From contig NZ_JAEQMY010000007.1 of NCBI RefSeq assembly GCF_016743775.1, positions 97,038 to 161,037 on the forward strand: a stretch of 64,000 bases of DNA. Reading direction: 5' to 3'. The translations under genes and the position numbers were made by a program. This document shows, in pieces, positions 35,527 to 44,600 of the stretch. The stretch comes from Microvirga aerilata. GTDB taxonomy: Bacteria; Pseudomonadota; Alphaproteobacteria; Rhizobiales; Beijerinckiaceae. The notes under the pieces were generated by a model. The model had not been told where the DNA came from. It worked only from the letters and a program-made list of their open reading frames with translations, and searched no databases. How positions within the stretch are numbered: the first letter of the stretch is position 1; the number at the start of each line of letters is the position of its first letter.

Positions 35527-35994
35527 CAATCCACCCGGGAGCTCTCGACAGGAACAAACGCACGATCTTTCCAGATCATCCTTTCTCCTCAGCCGCTCCG
35601 GCTAGAGCACCGAACGGGGATTAGGCTCGTCCCAGCAGGAGCATTAGGCCATTTGCCCGAATTGAGTCGTGAGATGCCAATAGGCTATCAGAACAGCAGC
35701 CGCGCACATTACCAAAGTATTTTCATGTAAAAACACACTTGCCGGCACGCTGTATTCTGGGGGCAGATACAGTGATATCAGTGAAGGGCTGCCTACACCA
35801 CAAAACAAGGGGGGCGGCCCTTCCTATATCTTTACGGCGCACCGACTGTTTGCAGATTTTGTCGGGTTGAACGCTTGCAGCCTAGGCATCATCGCTCGAT
35901 AATGCGCTGCAATTGGTCTGGTTTCCATCGGGTAATACCTGCACAGCTGTGTGCCGATCGACGCCGTGCCGGGGATGCTTCCCGCCAATCTGAA
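35527..35994. other. Intergenic region, no supportable gene
   Basis: No coding frame, repeat or hairpin of note was identified. Confidence 0.35.
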
Positions 35995-36300
35995 TCAATT
36001 CGCCTGTGGTTCGCGATCCAGGTGACCGCGCCGGTCACGAGGAGATTGCTCCTTGGGGGTGGCCGGTCGAGGCCTCCAACACTGGACGGCGATATCGCTG
36101 CTGGCACGTTCCGCGGAGGTCATGCCGCTGGCAATCTTGCGCAGGATCGCTTGACTGGTTCGTTCTTTGAATGCGGACCGAGCGCCGCAGCCGGCACAGG
36201 CCAGGTCAGCCGCATCATGGATCTCATCCGGCCCTGGGATGGAGGGGCTGCCGCACCGGGTGCCGGTAAACGACGAGCTGGGCCAAGTGCCGTTTGCCAT
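35995..36300 (-). pseudogene. Degenerate zinc-ribbon protein, copy 2
   Basis: The frame matches 30507-30887 closely (CGSPSI-x-x-PDEIHDAA, CAGCG, AFKERTSQAIL, SAERASSD). The first CPSC knuckle reads GTRC, losing one zinc ligand, and the linker after CAGCG is three to four residues shorter. The C-terminus diverges. It is probably a decaying duplicate. Confidence 0.5.
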
Positions 36301-37495
36301 CTACGCGTCGTCCTTGGTGGGGCTGCGGGAGGCCTGAGTCTTTGACGCAGCCCAACTGGCCTCAAATGCCACAGGTGTCAGGGCCGCCATGTCCCGAGGC
36401 GGGAGGCCTCCAGATGTGACCGCGGGATCATGCTCCAGCTCAGCGCGCAGTGTTTAAGCCTCGCTCCGCCCATCACCGTTGTGGATTGCCTGCGAGGCCG
36501 GGATCGACCCAGGCCGGCATGGCGGGCCCGAGACACGGCATCGGCTGTATCAACTGGGGGCGGCCGGAAGTCGAAAGCAAACTCATCTTTTTTGGGTTGA
36601 CGCCGTCTGGGCAGGCGGATGTCCCACCGACCGGCAGGGGAGTGTCCCAGCGGAACCACAGCGCGCTCGTGACCAGGCTCGCTGCCACTAGGTGATCAGG
36701 CTGATCAGGCGGTGAGAGGCCTGTTTGAGCGATCACATCAGCTCATGGAGGAGGTCGGCTGAGTTTTTGCAGCCACAAACACCCTATACCTGGAGCACTG
36801 TCTGGACTCGAGCCCTCCTTGGCAGCAGCAAAGACGCGCAGGGCCTGAACCAGCTTTTGGCACTCGGGCCCGCGACGGTGCTGAGGTCATTCCTTCCGGA
36901 CGGCCGAGCACTTCGATGGAGATGCCAAAGGCACCCGTTAACGCCCCGACATGGAGATGGTCAAGGCACGAAGTGGCCGGAGCAGTGGAGTTCAGTGCTT
37001 GCAAGACACGCTCAACGAACTCGCACGAGGCGGGGCTCACGGCGCTCCCGTCACCACCGGCTCCTTGGCTCGCATCCTGTCGGCGGCCTCGGCTCGCGCA
37101 GGACGGGCATGGGCCTGGATCACGATGTTCATGCGAGCCTCGTCCCGGGTCGAGGACGGTATCGGCGCCGTACTCCGCGCATGACATCATGCCCTGCCTC
37201 GGAGTTTACACCCATCTGACGGCTGGCGAGCGGCGCCTGCAGGCTATAGTCCAAGCTCGCCCGCTGTGATGCCACGGCCCAGTCCACCTGTCGCGTCATC
37301 CGGACATCCGCCATGCCAGCCGCTGAGATTGAGTGCGTTGGCGATGGTATTGGGCCCATCGATGCCCGGCTCGCCTCCCCCGGAGGGGGCAGGCAAGCCG
37401 CAGGCAGATTGTAGACCATTCAGATCCTGCAAGTTCCATCCCGGGGCGTGACGAAGGCGACAGGCGGGATCCGTCTCCTTGACCGGTCGCCCAGC
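36301..37495. other. 1.2-kb decayed region, no supportable gene
   Basis: Several medium-length frames exist, but none shows family motifs. Near 37197-37262 a short plus-strand segment (VYTHLTAGERRLQAIVQA) faintly resembles the N-terminus of IS30-type transposases, then meets a stop. The whole stretch is best described as gene debris. Confidence 0.35.
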
Positions 37496-39664
37496 TCACG
37501 CCGGGCGGTCGAGCCCGGGACCGGCCTCGTTGCCCAGCGAAGCCCTAACGGCGCGCCCCGCCCTGATCCGCAGGCGCGGAGGATAGGCCGCCATGATCCC
37601 GGCCACCTCGTCTCCGGTGAGGACCCGGCGCACCCTCAGCACCTCGGCGACCGCCAGGATGGCATTCCGGTCGGCACGCACCAGGGCCTCTGCCTGACGC
37701 ATGAGACGCTGGAGGTCGGCTTCGACAAGCTCGCTTAGCCTGACATCCCACTGCAGCAGGCGTTCGGCCTCGACGGGCGCTACCCGATGAGCGAGGCTCG
37801 TTCCCAGGCCAAAGGAGGCGTGCAGGCCCGTGACGACCCGGGTGGCTTCGAGCAGGTCCTGGACGGCTCCGGCATTGGGACCGGCGCCGAGAACCACGTC
37901 GGCCGCCCTGCCCGCGAGCAGCGCCAGCGCCCGCCGCTCCAGGTGGGGACGATCCGGAATGCCGCCCGACAGGCGCAGCGTCGTCGCGCCGGCGGCGTCA
38001 CCCGAGGGCAAGGTGGAGACCTGCACCACGGCCAGCCCAAGCCGATGGGCGCTGACGGCGTGAGCGGCCTCATGCAGGGCAATGGTCCGGATCTCCTCCG
38101 CCGTGCGGAAGTCGGCGGGCGCGATCTCGGCGAGGAGATCGTCCAGCGACAGGGGACGCTCCGCACCTCGGGCCCGGCGGCGGGCGCCCTTGACATGGCC
38201 GGCGAGCACCGCGCCCGTAGCCCCATGGCTCAGGCGCGCCGCCAGCGTGAGGTCGGCATCGGCAAGATCGGACCCCAGGTGCATCTTCAGGATGCCCAGC
38301 CGCCCGGCCTCGTCCGGCGGCAGGATCTCGAATTGCCGGTCAAAGCGGCCTGGGCGCAGGAGCGCGGGGTCGACATGATCCGCATGGTTTGTCGCCCCGA
38401 TCAGGATGATGCCGGCCCGGCGCAACTCCTCCCATCGCATCAGGCAATGGGTGATGACCGCCGTCCAAAAATCGGCATTACGTGGTCCAAGCCTGGCCCG
38501 GCTGGGCAGGGCATCGACCTCGTCGAGGAAGCCGATGGCGGTGCGGGCGTTGCCGCTGCGGATGGCCTGCAGCAGGGCATCGCAGAAGCGGTCGATCTCC
38601 TGGATGATATTGTTCAGATAACCTTCCGTGCTCCCGAACCAACGCGCCACGCTCGTGCTCAGAAACGGCACCCTTGCTTCGCTGGCAATACTGCGGGCGA
38701 GCAGGGTCTTGCCAGTCCCGGGGGCGCCGAGAAAAATAGCACCTTCCAGCTCTGCGGGATCGAGCCTGCCGGCCTTTACCCGCGCGATGTCGGCTACGAG
38801 CCCCATCCCCCAGTCCTTGGCCTTGCCATAGCCGCTCAAGGCTTGGAGCGGAGGCGCCTTGTCGGCCTCAGGCGGTCCGACCCGCAGCCGGGAGGCCCGT
38901 CTCAGGCGCTTCACACAGGCGCGGGGCGTCGTGTGCGGGCGCAGCGCTACTGCCAGATCCCTCAGGTCGAGCCCGGCCAAATCCTCAGGCCGAAGGAATA
39001 CCGGCTTTTGCGTCCCGCACCAGCGGGCGAGAACCTGCCGCATCAGGGCAGGGTCGGGCGCCGGAACGGCGATGGTATGATCAGCGGCTGCTGTCAGCAC
39101 CCGGGGCAGGTAATCCGGTGAGGGCGCAATGCCGATCACGGGTCTGCCCATGGCGATGACCCGCACGGCGTCATCCTCTCGGTCATCGCGGCCGTTGGAT
39201 GTCATCTTCGGCCGGGCCGCAGCCTTCACCACCTCGATGCCGCCGCCGGCCAAGGTCTCGATGGCATACCGGACAGGATCGACCCAGGCGGGGCTCGGCA
39301 CCTGCAGGATGATCACGACGGGCTGCAGGCTCCTGAGCTTCGCCAGCACCGTGCGGCTCAAGGCCGATCTGACCGCTGTGTCGACGATCAGGCGGAGAGG
39401 GGAAGGCTTGGCCTGGCGCGGGGTGCTGGCAGCCTGGGACGCCGCGGCCGGTTCCGTCGCGATCCCCATGAAGTCATCAAAGCTCAGGGACAGGTCGTCG
39501 GTAGAAGCGGCGGCGATGCTCACTTCCGGCAGGGGCAGGCGGTCGGCGGGCGCAGGGCCGGCAGCCGGCTCTGGCGGACAGGCAGGGGTCGCGGCCTGAT
39601 CCGGGGCTTCGGCCGTGAGCGGCAGGCGGGCAGGGGTGTCGGTCGAGATGGTGTCGCTAGACAT
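37496..39664 (-). CDS. Soluble FtsH-like AAA protease (AAA + M41-type HExxH)
   Basis: The 722-residue protein has a Pro/Ala-rich N-terminus, a partial AAA-like region (about 90-260), and a full AAA module. The module has Walker A GAPGTGKT (313-320), Walker B IGFLDE (377-382), and arginine-finger motif LLRPGRFDRQ (about 436). A C-terminal peptidase domain has the zinc motif HEAAH (531-535) and an ALLAGRAAD segment as in FtsH. FtsH's two TM helices are missing, so it should be cytosolic. It is the last gene of a three-gene minus-strand set with a DUF4357 protein and a 43-residue peptide. By family it is an ATP-dependent zinc protease; its substrate is unknown. Confidence 0.85.
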   Translation of the reverse strand: MSSDTISTDTPARLPLTAEAPDQAATPACPPEPAAGPAPADRLPLPEVSIAAASTDDLSLSFDDFMGIATEPAAASQAASTPRQAKPSPLRLIVDTAVRSALSRTVLAKLRSLQPVVIILQVPSPAWVDPVRYAIETLAGGGIEVVKAAARPKMTSNGRDDREDDAVRVIAMGRPVIGIAPSPDYLPRVLTAAADHTIAVPAPDPALMRQVLARWCGTQKPVFLRPEDLAGLDLRDLAVALRPHTTPRACVKRLRRASRLRVGPPEADKAPPLQALSGYGKAKDWGMGLVADIARVKAGRLDPAELEGAIFLGAPGTGKTLLARSIASEARVPFLSTSVARWFGSTEGYLNNIIQEIDRFCDALLQAIRSGNARTAIGFLDEVDALPSRARLGPRNADFWTAVITHCLMRWEELRRAGIILIGATNHADHVDPALLRPGRFDRQFEILPPDEAGRLGILKMHLGSDLADADLTLAARLSHGATGAVLAGHVKGARRRARGAERPLSLDDLLAEIAPADFRTAEEIRTIALHEAAHAVSAHRLGLAVVQVSTLPSGDAAGATTLRLSGGIPDRPHLERRALALLAGRAADVVLGAGPNAGAVQDLLEATRVVTGLHASFGLGTSLAHRVAPVEAERLLQWDVRLSELVEADLQRLMRQAEALVRADRNAILAVAEVLRVRRVLTGDEVAGIMAAYPPRLRIRAGRAVRASLGNEAGPGLDRPA

Positions 39665-39764
39665 GGGCGTGCTCCGGCGAGCGCCGGCGCGGTCGCGCGC
39701 GGCGTCGCTATGGGAAGGGATTAAGGAGAGGAGCGGCCTGCTCAGGCAGGCCGCGGGAGCAGGG

Positions 39765-40808
39765 TCAGGCAGGGACCCAGAGCGTCCGGGGCACGTTGTC
39801 CCCGGTGACCACGCGCGCTGCGTTGGTCAGCGAGGGCAGCGCGATGTCCTGGGTCAGCCGCAAGAGGCCTTTTCGCCTGGTCCGGCGCAGGAGCCCCTGC
39901 CCGATGAGCTGGTTGCGCTTTCGCGCGAGGCAGAGCTGGATGCCCGAGCGATCCCGGCGGCGGACGAGCGACCCCTTTTCAAGGATCGTCCAGTCCTCGA
40001 CCACGCAGACCCGTGCCGTCGCTCCCTGGTGGTGGAGCCTGTAGCGTCGTGCCTCCGCCTGGGCCAGGAGCTCCGGCGGAAAGGCCGTGGTGAAGCCTGA
40101 CGGAACGGCGGGCGGAGAACCGGCGGAAGGCTGGGGCTCTGCGGCCACCTCCCGTGTCGGGGCTTCGAACGCCCTGCCACGCGGCAGAAGCAGCGGTCCT
40201 CGCGGCTCGAACACCATCCAGCCGGCGCTGACCAGCATGGGCCGGAGGTCGGCAAGCCAGCGCTCGACGAGCGCGGGGTTGACCTGGCGCAGCCAGGATC
40301 GGGTCGGCGGCGCGCCAGTGACCTGATAGCGGCCGGCGGCGGACGCCAGTTCGGTCAGGACCTCCTGCAGCGCCACGACCTCGTCACGGCCGAAGGAGTC
40401 TCGGTCGCGGGAGCCGATGAGCAGGACGTCCTCGATTGGCAGCGGCGGCTGGGTGCGGTGGTCGGCGTAGCGCCCCGGCATGCGGATGGTCTCGCCGACC
40501 CTCAGCTGCGGAGCGTCGATCTCGGCCACGCCGAGATCAGCGAGCATGCCGTGGTGGGCAAGACCATAGCAGGTCGGGCCCTGGAACTCAGGCACGGCGA
40601 ACAGGTGCGCGGCCTCGAAGACTGGCGCGACGCCAACCATGAGACAGCTTGCCGGCGAGGTGACGAGGCGCGCGCCAGCGGGGGTGCCGGTGAGCGGCCT
40701 CACCTGCATCGGCAGGCCCGGGCACGGCTGGGGGAGGCTCGGCCCGGTCTGGTCCGGGGTCGAGCCGAAGAAGCTGCGCACGGAGCGCAGGGTGGACGAA
40801 AGCGACAT
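39765..40808 (-). CDS. DUF4357-domain protein
   Basis: The 347-residue protein has an uncharacterised N-terminal two-thirds with an Asp/Arg-rich middle (LLIGSRDRDSFGRDEV). Its C-terminal 100 residues match the DUF4357 pattern: VEDWTILEKGSLVRRRD, then a helix, a short strand, and LTQDIALPSLTNAARVVTGDN with a final Trp. DUF4357 often ends restriction-modification and nuclease-type proteins. It lies 100 bases upstream of the AAA protease on the same strand, so the two probably act together. Confidence 0.7.
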   Translation of the reverse strand: MSLSSTLRSVRSFFGSTPDQTGPSLPQPCPGLPMQVRPLTGTPAGARLVTSPASCLMVGVAPVFEAAHLFAVPEFQGPTCYGLAHHGMLADLGVAEIDAPQLRVGETIRMPGRYADHRTQPPLPIEDVLLIGSRDRDSFGRDEVVALQEVLTELASAAGRYQVTGAPPTRSWLRQVNPALVERWLADLRPMLVSAGWMVFEPRGPLLLPRGRAFEAPTREVAAEPQPSAGSPPAVPSGFTTAFPPELLAQAEARRYRLHHQGATARVCVVEDWTILEKGSLVRRRDRSGIQLCLARKRNQLIGQGLLRRTRRKGLLRLTQDIALPSLTNAARVVTGDNVPRTLWVPA

Positions 40809-40918
40809 GTGGTGCTCCTAAGTCAGCCGCGAACAGGGCTAGGCGCCGGTCGAGCCGGAAGGCGCGCAATCAGCGCGTCAGCCCGTCGCGTGGGATGTGC
40901 GGAAGAAAGCCGTGGGTC

Positions 40919-41050
40919 TCAGGCGAAGCGCCTGAGGCCGAACACGGGTTTGCCGACGAAGGAGGGGGAGGCCGCGGACCGGAAGCGGTCGGCGGGGACA
41001 TTTTGGGCTTCCGCGCTGAGGCGGAAGGCGCTAGTGCTGTTGCCAGCCAT
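40919..41050 (-). CDS. Small protein (43 aa) at head of the AAA protease operon
   Basis: ATG 41050 follows AGGAG with good spacing and opens a 43-residue frame (MAGNSTSAFRLSAEAQN...FVGKPVFGLRRFA). The peptide is basic with no TM segment. It is 110 bases upstream of the DUF4357 gene, and could be a regulator, an adaptor or a protease substrate. Confidence 0.5.
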   Translation of the reverse strand: MAGNSTSAFRLSAEAQNVPADRFRSAASPSFVGKPVFGLRRFA

Positions 41051-41370
41051 GATCTTCATCTCCTACGGATGAGGGTTAATGGTCAGGTCGCTACCGGTGT
41101 TGGTACCACTAGTAGCGGCCGCCCTTTCGGGGTGACCAGCAGCTGAGGCTGCACACTGAACGTGGCACGACAGGGCGCCGGGGGCAAGACGAGATTCGGC
41201 GTATGGTTAACAGCCCCTGCCGAACCTCCCGGCCTCGTGTGAGCATGTCTACAAACCCTGGTCAGCGGTTTTCCCGATCCTGATCGGGTGGTTTGTCTCC
41301 AGCATGCTCTGACGACCGACGTTGCTGGGTCCGGGCATCGAGGCGGAGATGCGACCGACCGCCAAGCTCT
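41051..41370. other. Intergenic between the AAA protease operon and the recombinase gene
   Basis: No gene is supported. The operon promoter of the AAA protease set should lie here on the minus strand. Confidence 0.35.
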
Positions 41371-42708
41371 TCAGGACAAGTCGGGGGCCGAAACATCGCC
41401 TGCGGCCTGCGCACGGTGAGCGTGCAGTCTCGCCAGCTGCTTGCCGAGCCTGCCGCGAACCCGCGTGGTTTCCTGCGGATCCGGCTCCGGCAGAGGGATC
41501 GCTGCCTTCTCTCCACCGCGGCGCGGGCGCCCATAGTGACTGCTGGCCGTTGCGTCGAATGCGTGCCCCATCAGGGCCGCCACCGCGGCGGGATCGGTGT
41601 AGCCGGCTTTGACCTGGGCCGCATATTCATGCCGGCAGGAGTACAGCGTGTAGTGCTGCTTCCGCCTCGGCCAGAGACCGCGGCAGTGATCGCGCAGGAG
41701 GCGCGCAAGGCCTTCGAGCAGCACCTCATAGGACCCGTTCCGGGATGCGCCCTTCGCGTGGGTGACCCAGCGCACCAGAATCTGGCGGTCCTCCTCGCTG
41801 AGGGTTCGCCAGCGCAGCGTCCGGAACCTGCCATTCCCGCGCGTTTCGTCATGCTTGGCGTTGCGCACGACCATCTCCAGTGCCCATCCGTCCGGGGCGG
41901 GCCTGAGCTCGACGCCAGGCCATTCCTGCGGGCGAAGTCCCGCGAGCACGCCTGCCCGCAGATAGTCCCGCAGCGGGGAGGCATAGCCGGATTTAGACGT
42001 GACCAGCGCCGCCCGGATCATGTCGCGAGCCTGCTGCGGGAACCGCTTGCACTTCGTGGCGGAGGTACGGTCCGTGCGGGTCTTTGCTCCTGTCTGGCCT
42101 TCGCGCCGGAGCCGCTCAAGAGCCTCCCGCAGCTTCGCGATCCGGCGGGTTTCGCGGGCGGTGTTTTCGCCTTGCGCCAATGCCCGCTCGCAGCCGGCGA
42201 CGGCGACCCTAAGCTCCCAGACGACGGACGCCTTGTACAGGCGCCATGTTGCCGTGCCGAATTCCGGCTTTCTGTCGGCCAGCCAATCGACAAAGCCTGC
42301 AAGCGTCGGCCGCTCTTCGTTCTTTTCGAGGGTCTCGACGCGATAGCGTTTCATGAGGCCCTGCGCCCGAGCCGCGTAGGACGTCCGGGTCTTTGCGCTC
42401 GGGGATTTCGGGGGTTTGTGCGAGTTGGCAAGCCTCAGCGGGCCCCGATCACCTACGTTACTCTTCGCTTTAGCCTGTACAGGAGCTTCTTCGAGTGGCC
42501 GGGCGACGTTTGCTTGGAGTATCAGTGTCGAGGCGCTGGCAATAGGATCGAGAGTGGGATCGGCTGGCGCCCACGGCGGCAAAGGCGCGGCGGGCTGGCT
42601 TCGAACTTTGCTCAGGACTGTCCGATGAACCATTTCTGAAATGCCCTTCCTATCGCTTTCCATAGCTGGTGTTTGAAGGCGAGGTGAGTGCTGCCAGACT
42701 ATCAGCAT
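41371..42708 (-). CDS. Tyrosine recombinase/integrase-like protein
   Basis: The 445-residue protein has an N-terminal extension, a core-binding helical region and a C-terminal catalytic domain of the tyrosine-recombinase type. The domain has GLRPQEW (first Arg), VRNAKHDETRGNGRFRTL (Lys), LYSCRHEYAAQVK (second Arg), LMGHAFDATASSHYGR (His and nucleophile Tyr). The His usually three residues before the second Arg is Tyr here, a variant seen in some proteobacterial integrases. Start may be at 42708, 42663 or 42633; the last two lack the odd N-terminus. It may mobilise the surrounding accessory block. Confidence 0.75.
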   Translation of the reverse strand: MLIVWQHSPRLQTPAMESDRKGISEMVHRTVLSKVRSQPAAPLPPWAPADPTLDPIASASTLILQANVARPLEEAPVQAKAKSNVGDRGPLRLANSHKPPKSPSAKTRTSYAARAQGLMKRYRVETLEKNEERPTLAGFVDWLADRKPEFGTATWRLYKASVVWELRVAVAGCERALAQGENTARETRRIAKLREALERLRREGQTGAKTRTDRTSATKCKRFPQQARDMIRAALVTSKSGYASPLRDYLRAGVLAGLRPQEWPGVELRPAPDGWALEMVVRNAKHDETRGNGRFRTLRWRTLSEEDRQILVRWVTHAKGASRNGSYEVLLEGLARLLRDHCRGLWPRRKQHYTLYSCRHEYAAQVKAGYTDPAAVAALMGHAFDATASSHYGRPRRGGEKAAIPLPEPDPQETTRVRGRLGKQLARLHAHRAQAAGDVSAPDLS

Positions 42709-42825
42709 CTCATCACGCGCATTCGAACATCACCGAGCCTGCCGCAACTCGGAGCAAGACACAAACCAATCAGTGCCTTGGAATGTTGGGCTGGAGGAGG
42801 CAGCTGCAGGCTGCACATGGCGCAA

Positions 42826-42865
42826 CCCGCCCCGTTGATCACAATGTTGTGATCAACGGGGCGGG
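42826..42865. promoter_or_regulatory. Perfect 19-bp inverted repeat with 2-base spacer
   Basis: CCCGCCCCGTTGATCACAA is followed by TG and its exact complement TTGTGATCAACGGGGCGGG. It lies 118 bases upstream of the recombinase gene start, without a T-tract on either side. It could be an operator, a recombination or resolution site, or a cruciform-forming element. The GC-rich outside and TGATCA core are seen directly; the role is inferred. Confidence 0.6.
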
Positions 42866-43159
42866 TGATCCGGAAAACATCGAAGTTAGAGGAACTTACC
42901 CAAACCTAGGAAGCGGATTTGATGTCCAAACATGTCTTATTTAGTGGAAAAATGTCGCGAAATGTCTTAATTGCTCTGCAGCAGGTGCCAATTCAGTTTA
43001 ATCTTCTGCAAATCGGCCCATGGAGATCAAAGACGGAGGCAGTTTAGCTGCACTATCCGGATGATCAAGGGGCAGGGTCGATGGCACGGGACGTTCTGGA
43101 GCTTGGCACCGCTTGCCCATCGTTGTGGCCATCTTGAAGCTCGATCACAGGGAGGTTTG

Positions 43160-43579
43160 ATGACCCCACCAGATCCGATCACGCTTGCGGAGTTGATCGC
43201 CAAGGACCTGGCCGGTCCATTGGGTCCAAAAATCGTTGCACGTGTGATGCATAAGTATGTGGGGCCACTCGACGCGCTCCGGTCCGACGGGCACACAGCC
43301 GAAAGGATCTTCGAGCGAATTCTCCACCTGACCCGCGAAACCGCGCCAAATGTGACCCTCAGCGCACTTCGCCGTGCCGTGACAAGGGCGCGGAAAGCTC
43401 AGATGGGTGCGTCGGCGGACGGGCCAGGCGCCTCCGCGCCTGCGCCGTCCAATCCGGCTGTCAGAGGTCAGGCAACCCGGTCCGGCCCTGACGAGGCGCC
43501 TGACAGCGAAGGCCGCCGCGAACAGCTTGCCCGTCTCAAGGCACGGGCGCAGAAATTCGGTCAGCCGGGATCGCATTAA
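43160..43579 (+). CDS. Hypothetical protein (139 aa)
   Basis: ATG at 43160 with a GGGAGG site seven bases before. The N-terminal 80 residues are helical (LAELIAKDLAGPLGPKIVAR, IFERILHLTRETAPNVTLSA), then a disordered Ala/Pro-rich linker and a C-terminal basic helix (REQLARLKARAQKFG). No family is recognised. Position beside an integrase and a ParA-like ATPase suggests a plasmid- or island-associated DNA-binding role, which is inference only. Confidence 0.6.
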   Translation: MTPPDPITLAELIAKDLAGPLGPKIVARVMHKYVGPLDALRSDGHTAERIFERILHLTRETAPNVTLSALRRAVTRARKAQMGASADGPGASAPAPSNPAVRGQATRSGPDEAPDSEGRREQLARLKARAQKFGQPGSH

Positions 43580-43583
43580 GGAT

Positions 43584-44468
43584 CTATGTAGGGTCGCGGT
43601 ACAGCCACCAAACATCGCAGCTCCCGTTGACATAGGGGGCTCCCAGGTCGATCCGGTCGAAAACTTCGGCGGCCTTCGCATCAGGCAGGATGATCAGCAC
43701 GCAATCAGCGGCGGCTCGCAGGCCATGTCCACGCAGGATCAGTTCGGGTGCGCGATCACGGAGGATGTCGGGGCTGCTGGATGACCTCACCTCGAAGGCG
43801 GCGACCGCCGGATGCGTCCCGAGATAGCCAACCGCACCGACCTTGCGCCGGCGCCACAGTTCATCTGCCGCTCGCCATTCCAGACGCTGCCCGCTCCAGC
43901 TTCCATGCGCCCCTCTCCTGGGGTGGACCTGGAGCTGGCCACGCCCATCCGGGACCTGGGCCCCATCAACGAACCGATGATCATGAAGAACTGACAGCAG
44001 GGCAGCATGGTTGCCGGCTCGAATCCGTGGAGTTGGGGCCCGGGACAAGAACACGGTTGCATCCGGTGCCGGCTTAGCCAAGCCAGCATCGTTGGAGCTT
44101 GGCTCGGCTGGGCCATTCATACGCCGTGCAGCCTTCTCTCGATCCGCCAGCGTTCGTACCGGTTCCGGAGAGCGGAGAAATGACATCAAGGCAGTCTCAG
44201 CGCCCTCCGGATCGTGCCTCCACCAGCGCTCGATGATGGAAAGAACAATATAGCTCAAGCTGCGGGCGGCCGCTGCAAGATCAGCATCATGGGCTTCGAG
44301 GAACCCCAGGAAATGCAGGACGGTTACCATGCTGCGCAAGCTGGAGGTGACGTAACCGGTCTCCCGCGCGATTTCGTCAAGAATGGCTCTGTGCTGGCCG
44401 TGTCCAGCTTGTTCCAACCGTATGGCTGTGCGCCGCGCAATCGTCTCCCATGGCTCACTCCGGTCCAC
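43584..44468 (-). CDS. Hypothetical protein (294 aa)
   Basis: The frame is bounded by the 43160 gene (convergent, 4 bases away) and the divergent ATPase gene. Residues 1-90 are helical with an arrangement like a small winged-helix domain (ILDEIARETGYVTSSLRSMVTVLHF, quoted in part). Residues 100-150 look like a linker, and the C-terminal part is beta-rich (AVAAFEVRSSSSPDILRDR, DCVLIILPDA, CDVWWLYRD). No family is recognised. Confidence 0.55.
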   Translation of the reverse strand: MDRSEPWETIARRTAIRLEQAGHGQHRAILDEIARETGYVTSSLRSMVTVLHFLGFLEAHDADLAAAARSLSYIVLSIIERWWRHDPEGAETALMSFLRSPEPVRTLADREKAARRMNGPAEPSSNDAGLAKPAPDATVFLSRAPTPRIRAGNHAALLSVLHDHRFVDGAQVPDGRGQLQVHPRRGAHGSWSGQRLEWRAADELWRRRKVGAVGYLGTHPAVAAFEVRSSSSPDILRDRAPELILRGHGLRAAADCVLIILPDAKAAEVFDRIDLGAPYVNGSCDVWWLYRDPT

Positions 44469-44600
44469 CCGTGATCTCCTGTGAATGCAGCTGACACTAG
44501 CCTAGGGCTGTGGCCCGAACACAACCAGCTTGACAATGGTTCAAATGTCTGGCTATTTGCCAAACAGGAGAGACAAAACTCCGCAGAGGGGATCAAACAG

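Noticed and set aside
36738..37219. Overlapping 150- to 164-aa frames on both strands
   Set aside because: No motifs, and both strands are equally open, which is typical of GC-rich non-coding or decayed DNA.
37787..39121. A 444-aa plus-strand frame opposite the AAA protease
   Set aside because: Shadow of the AAA gene, which has Walker A/B and HEAAH motifs in order.
41293..42639. A 448-aa plus-strand frame opposite the recombinase
   Set aside because: It overlaps the recombinase frame, whose catalytic motifs are clear. The plus-strand translation is Arg/Ala/Gly-rich without motifs.
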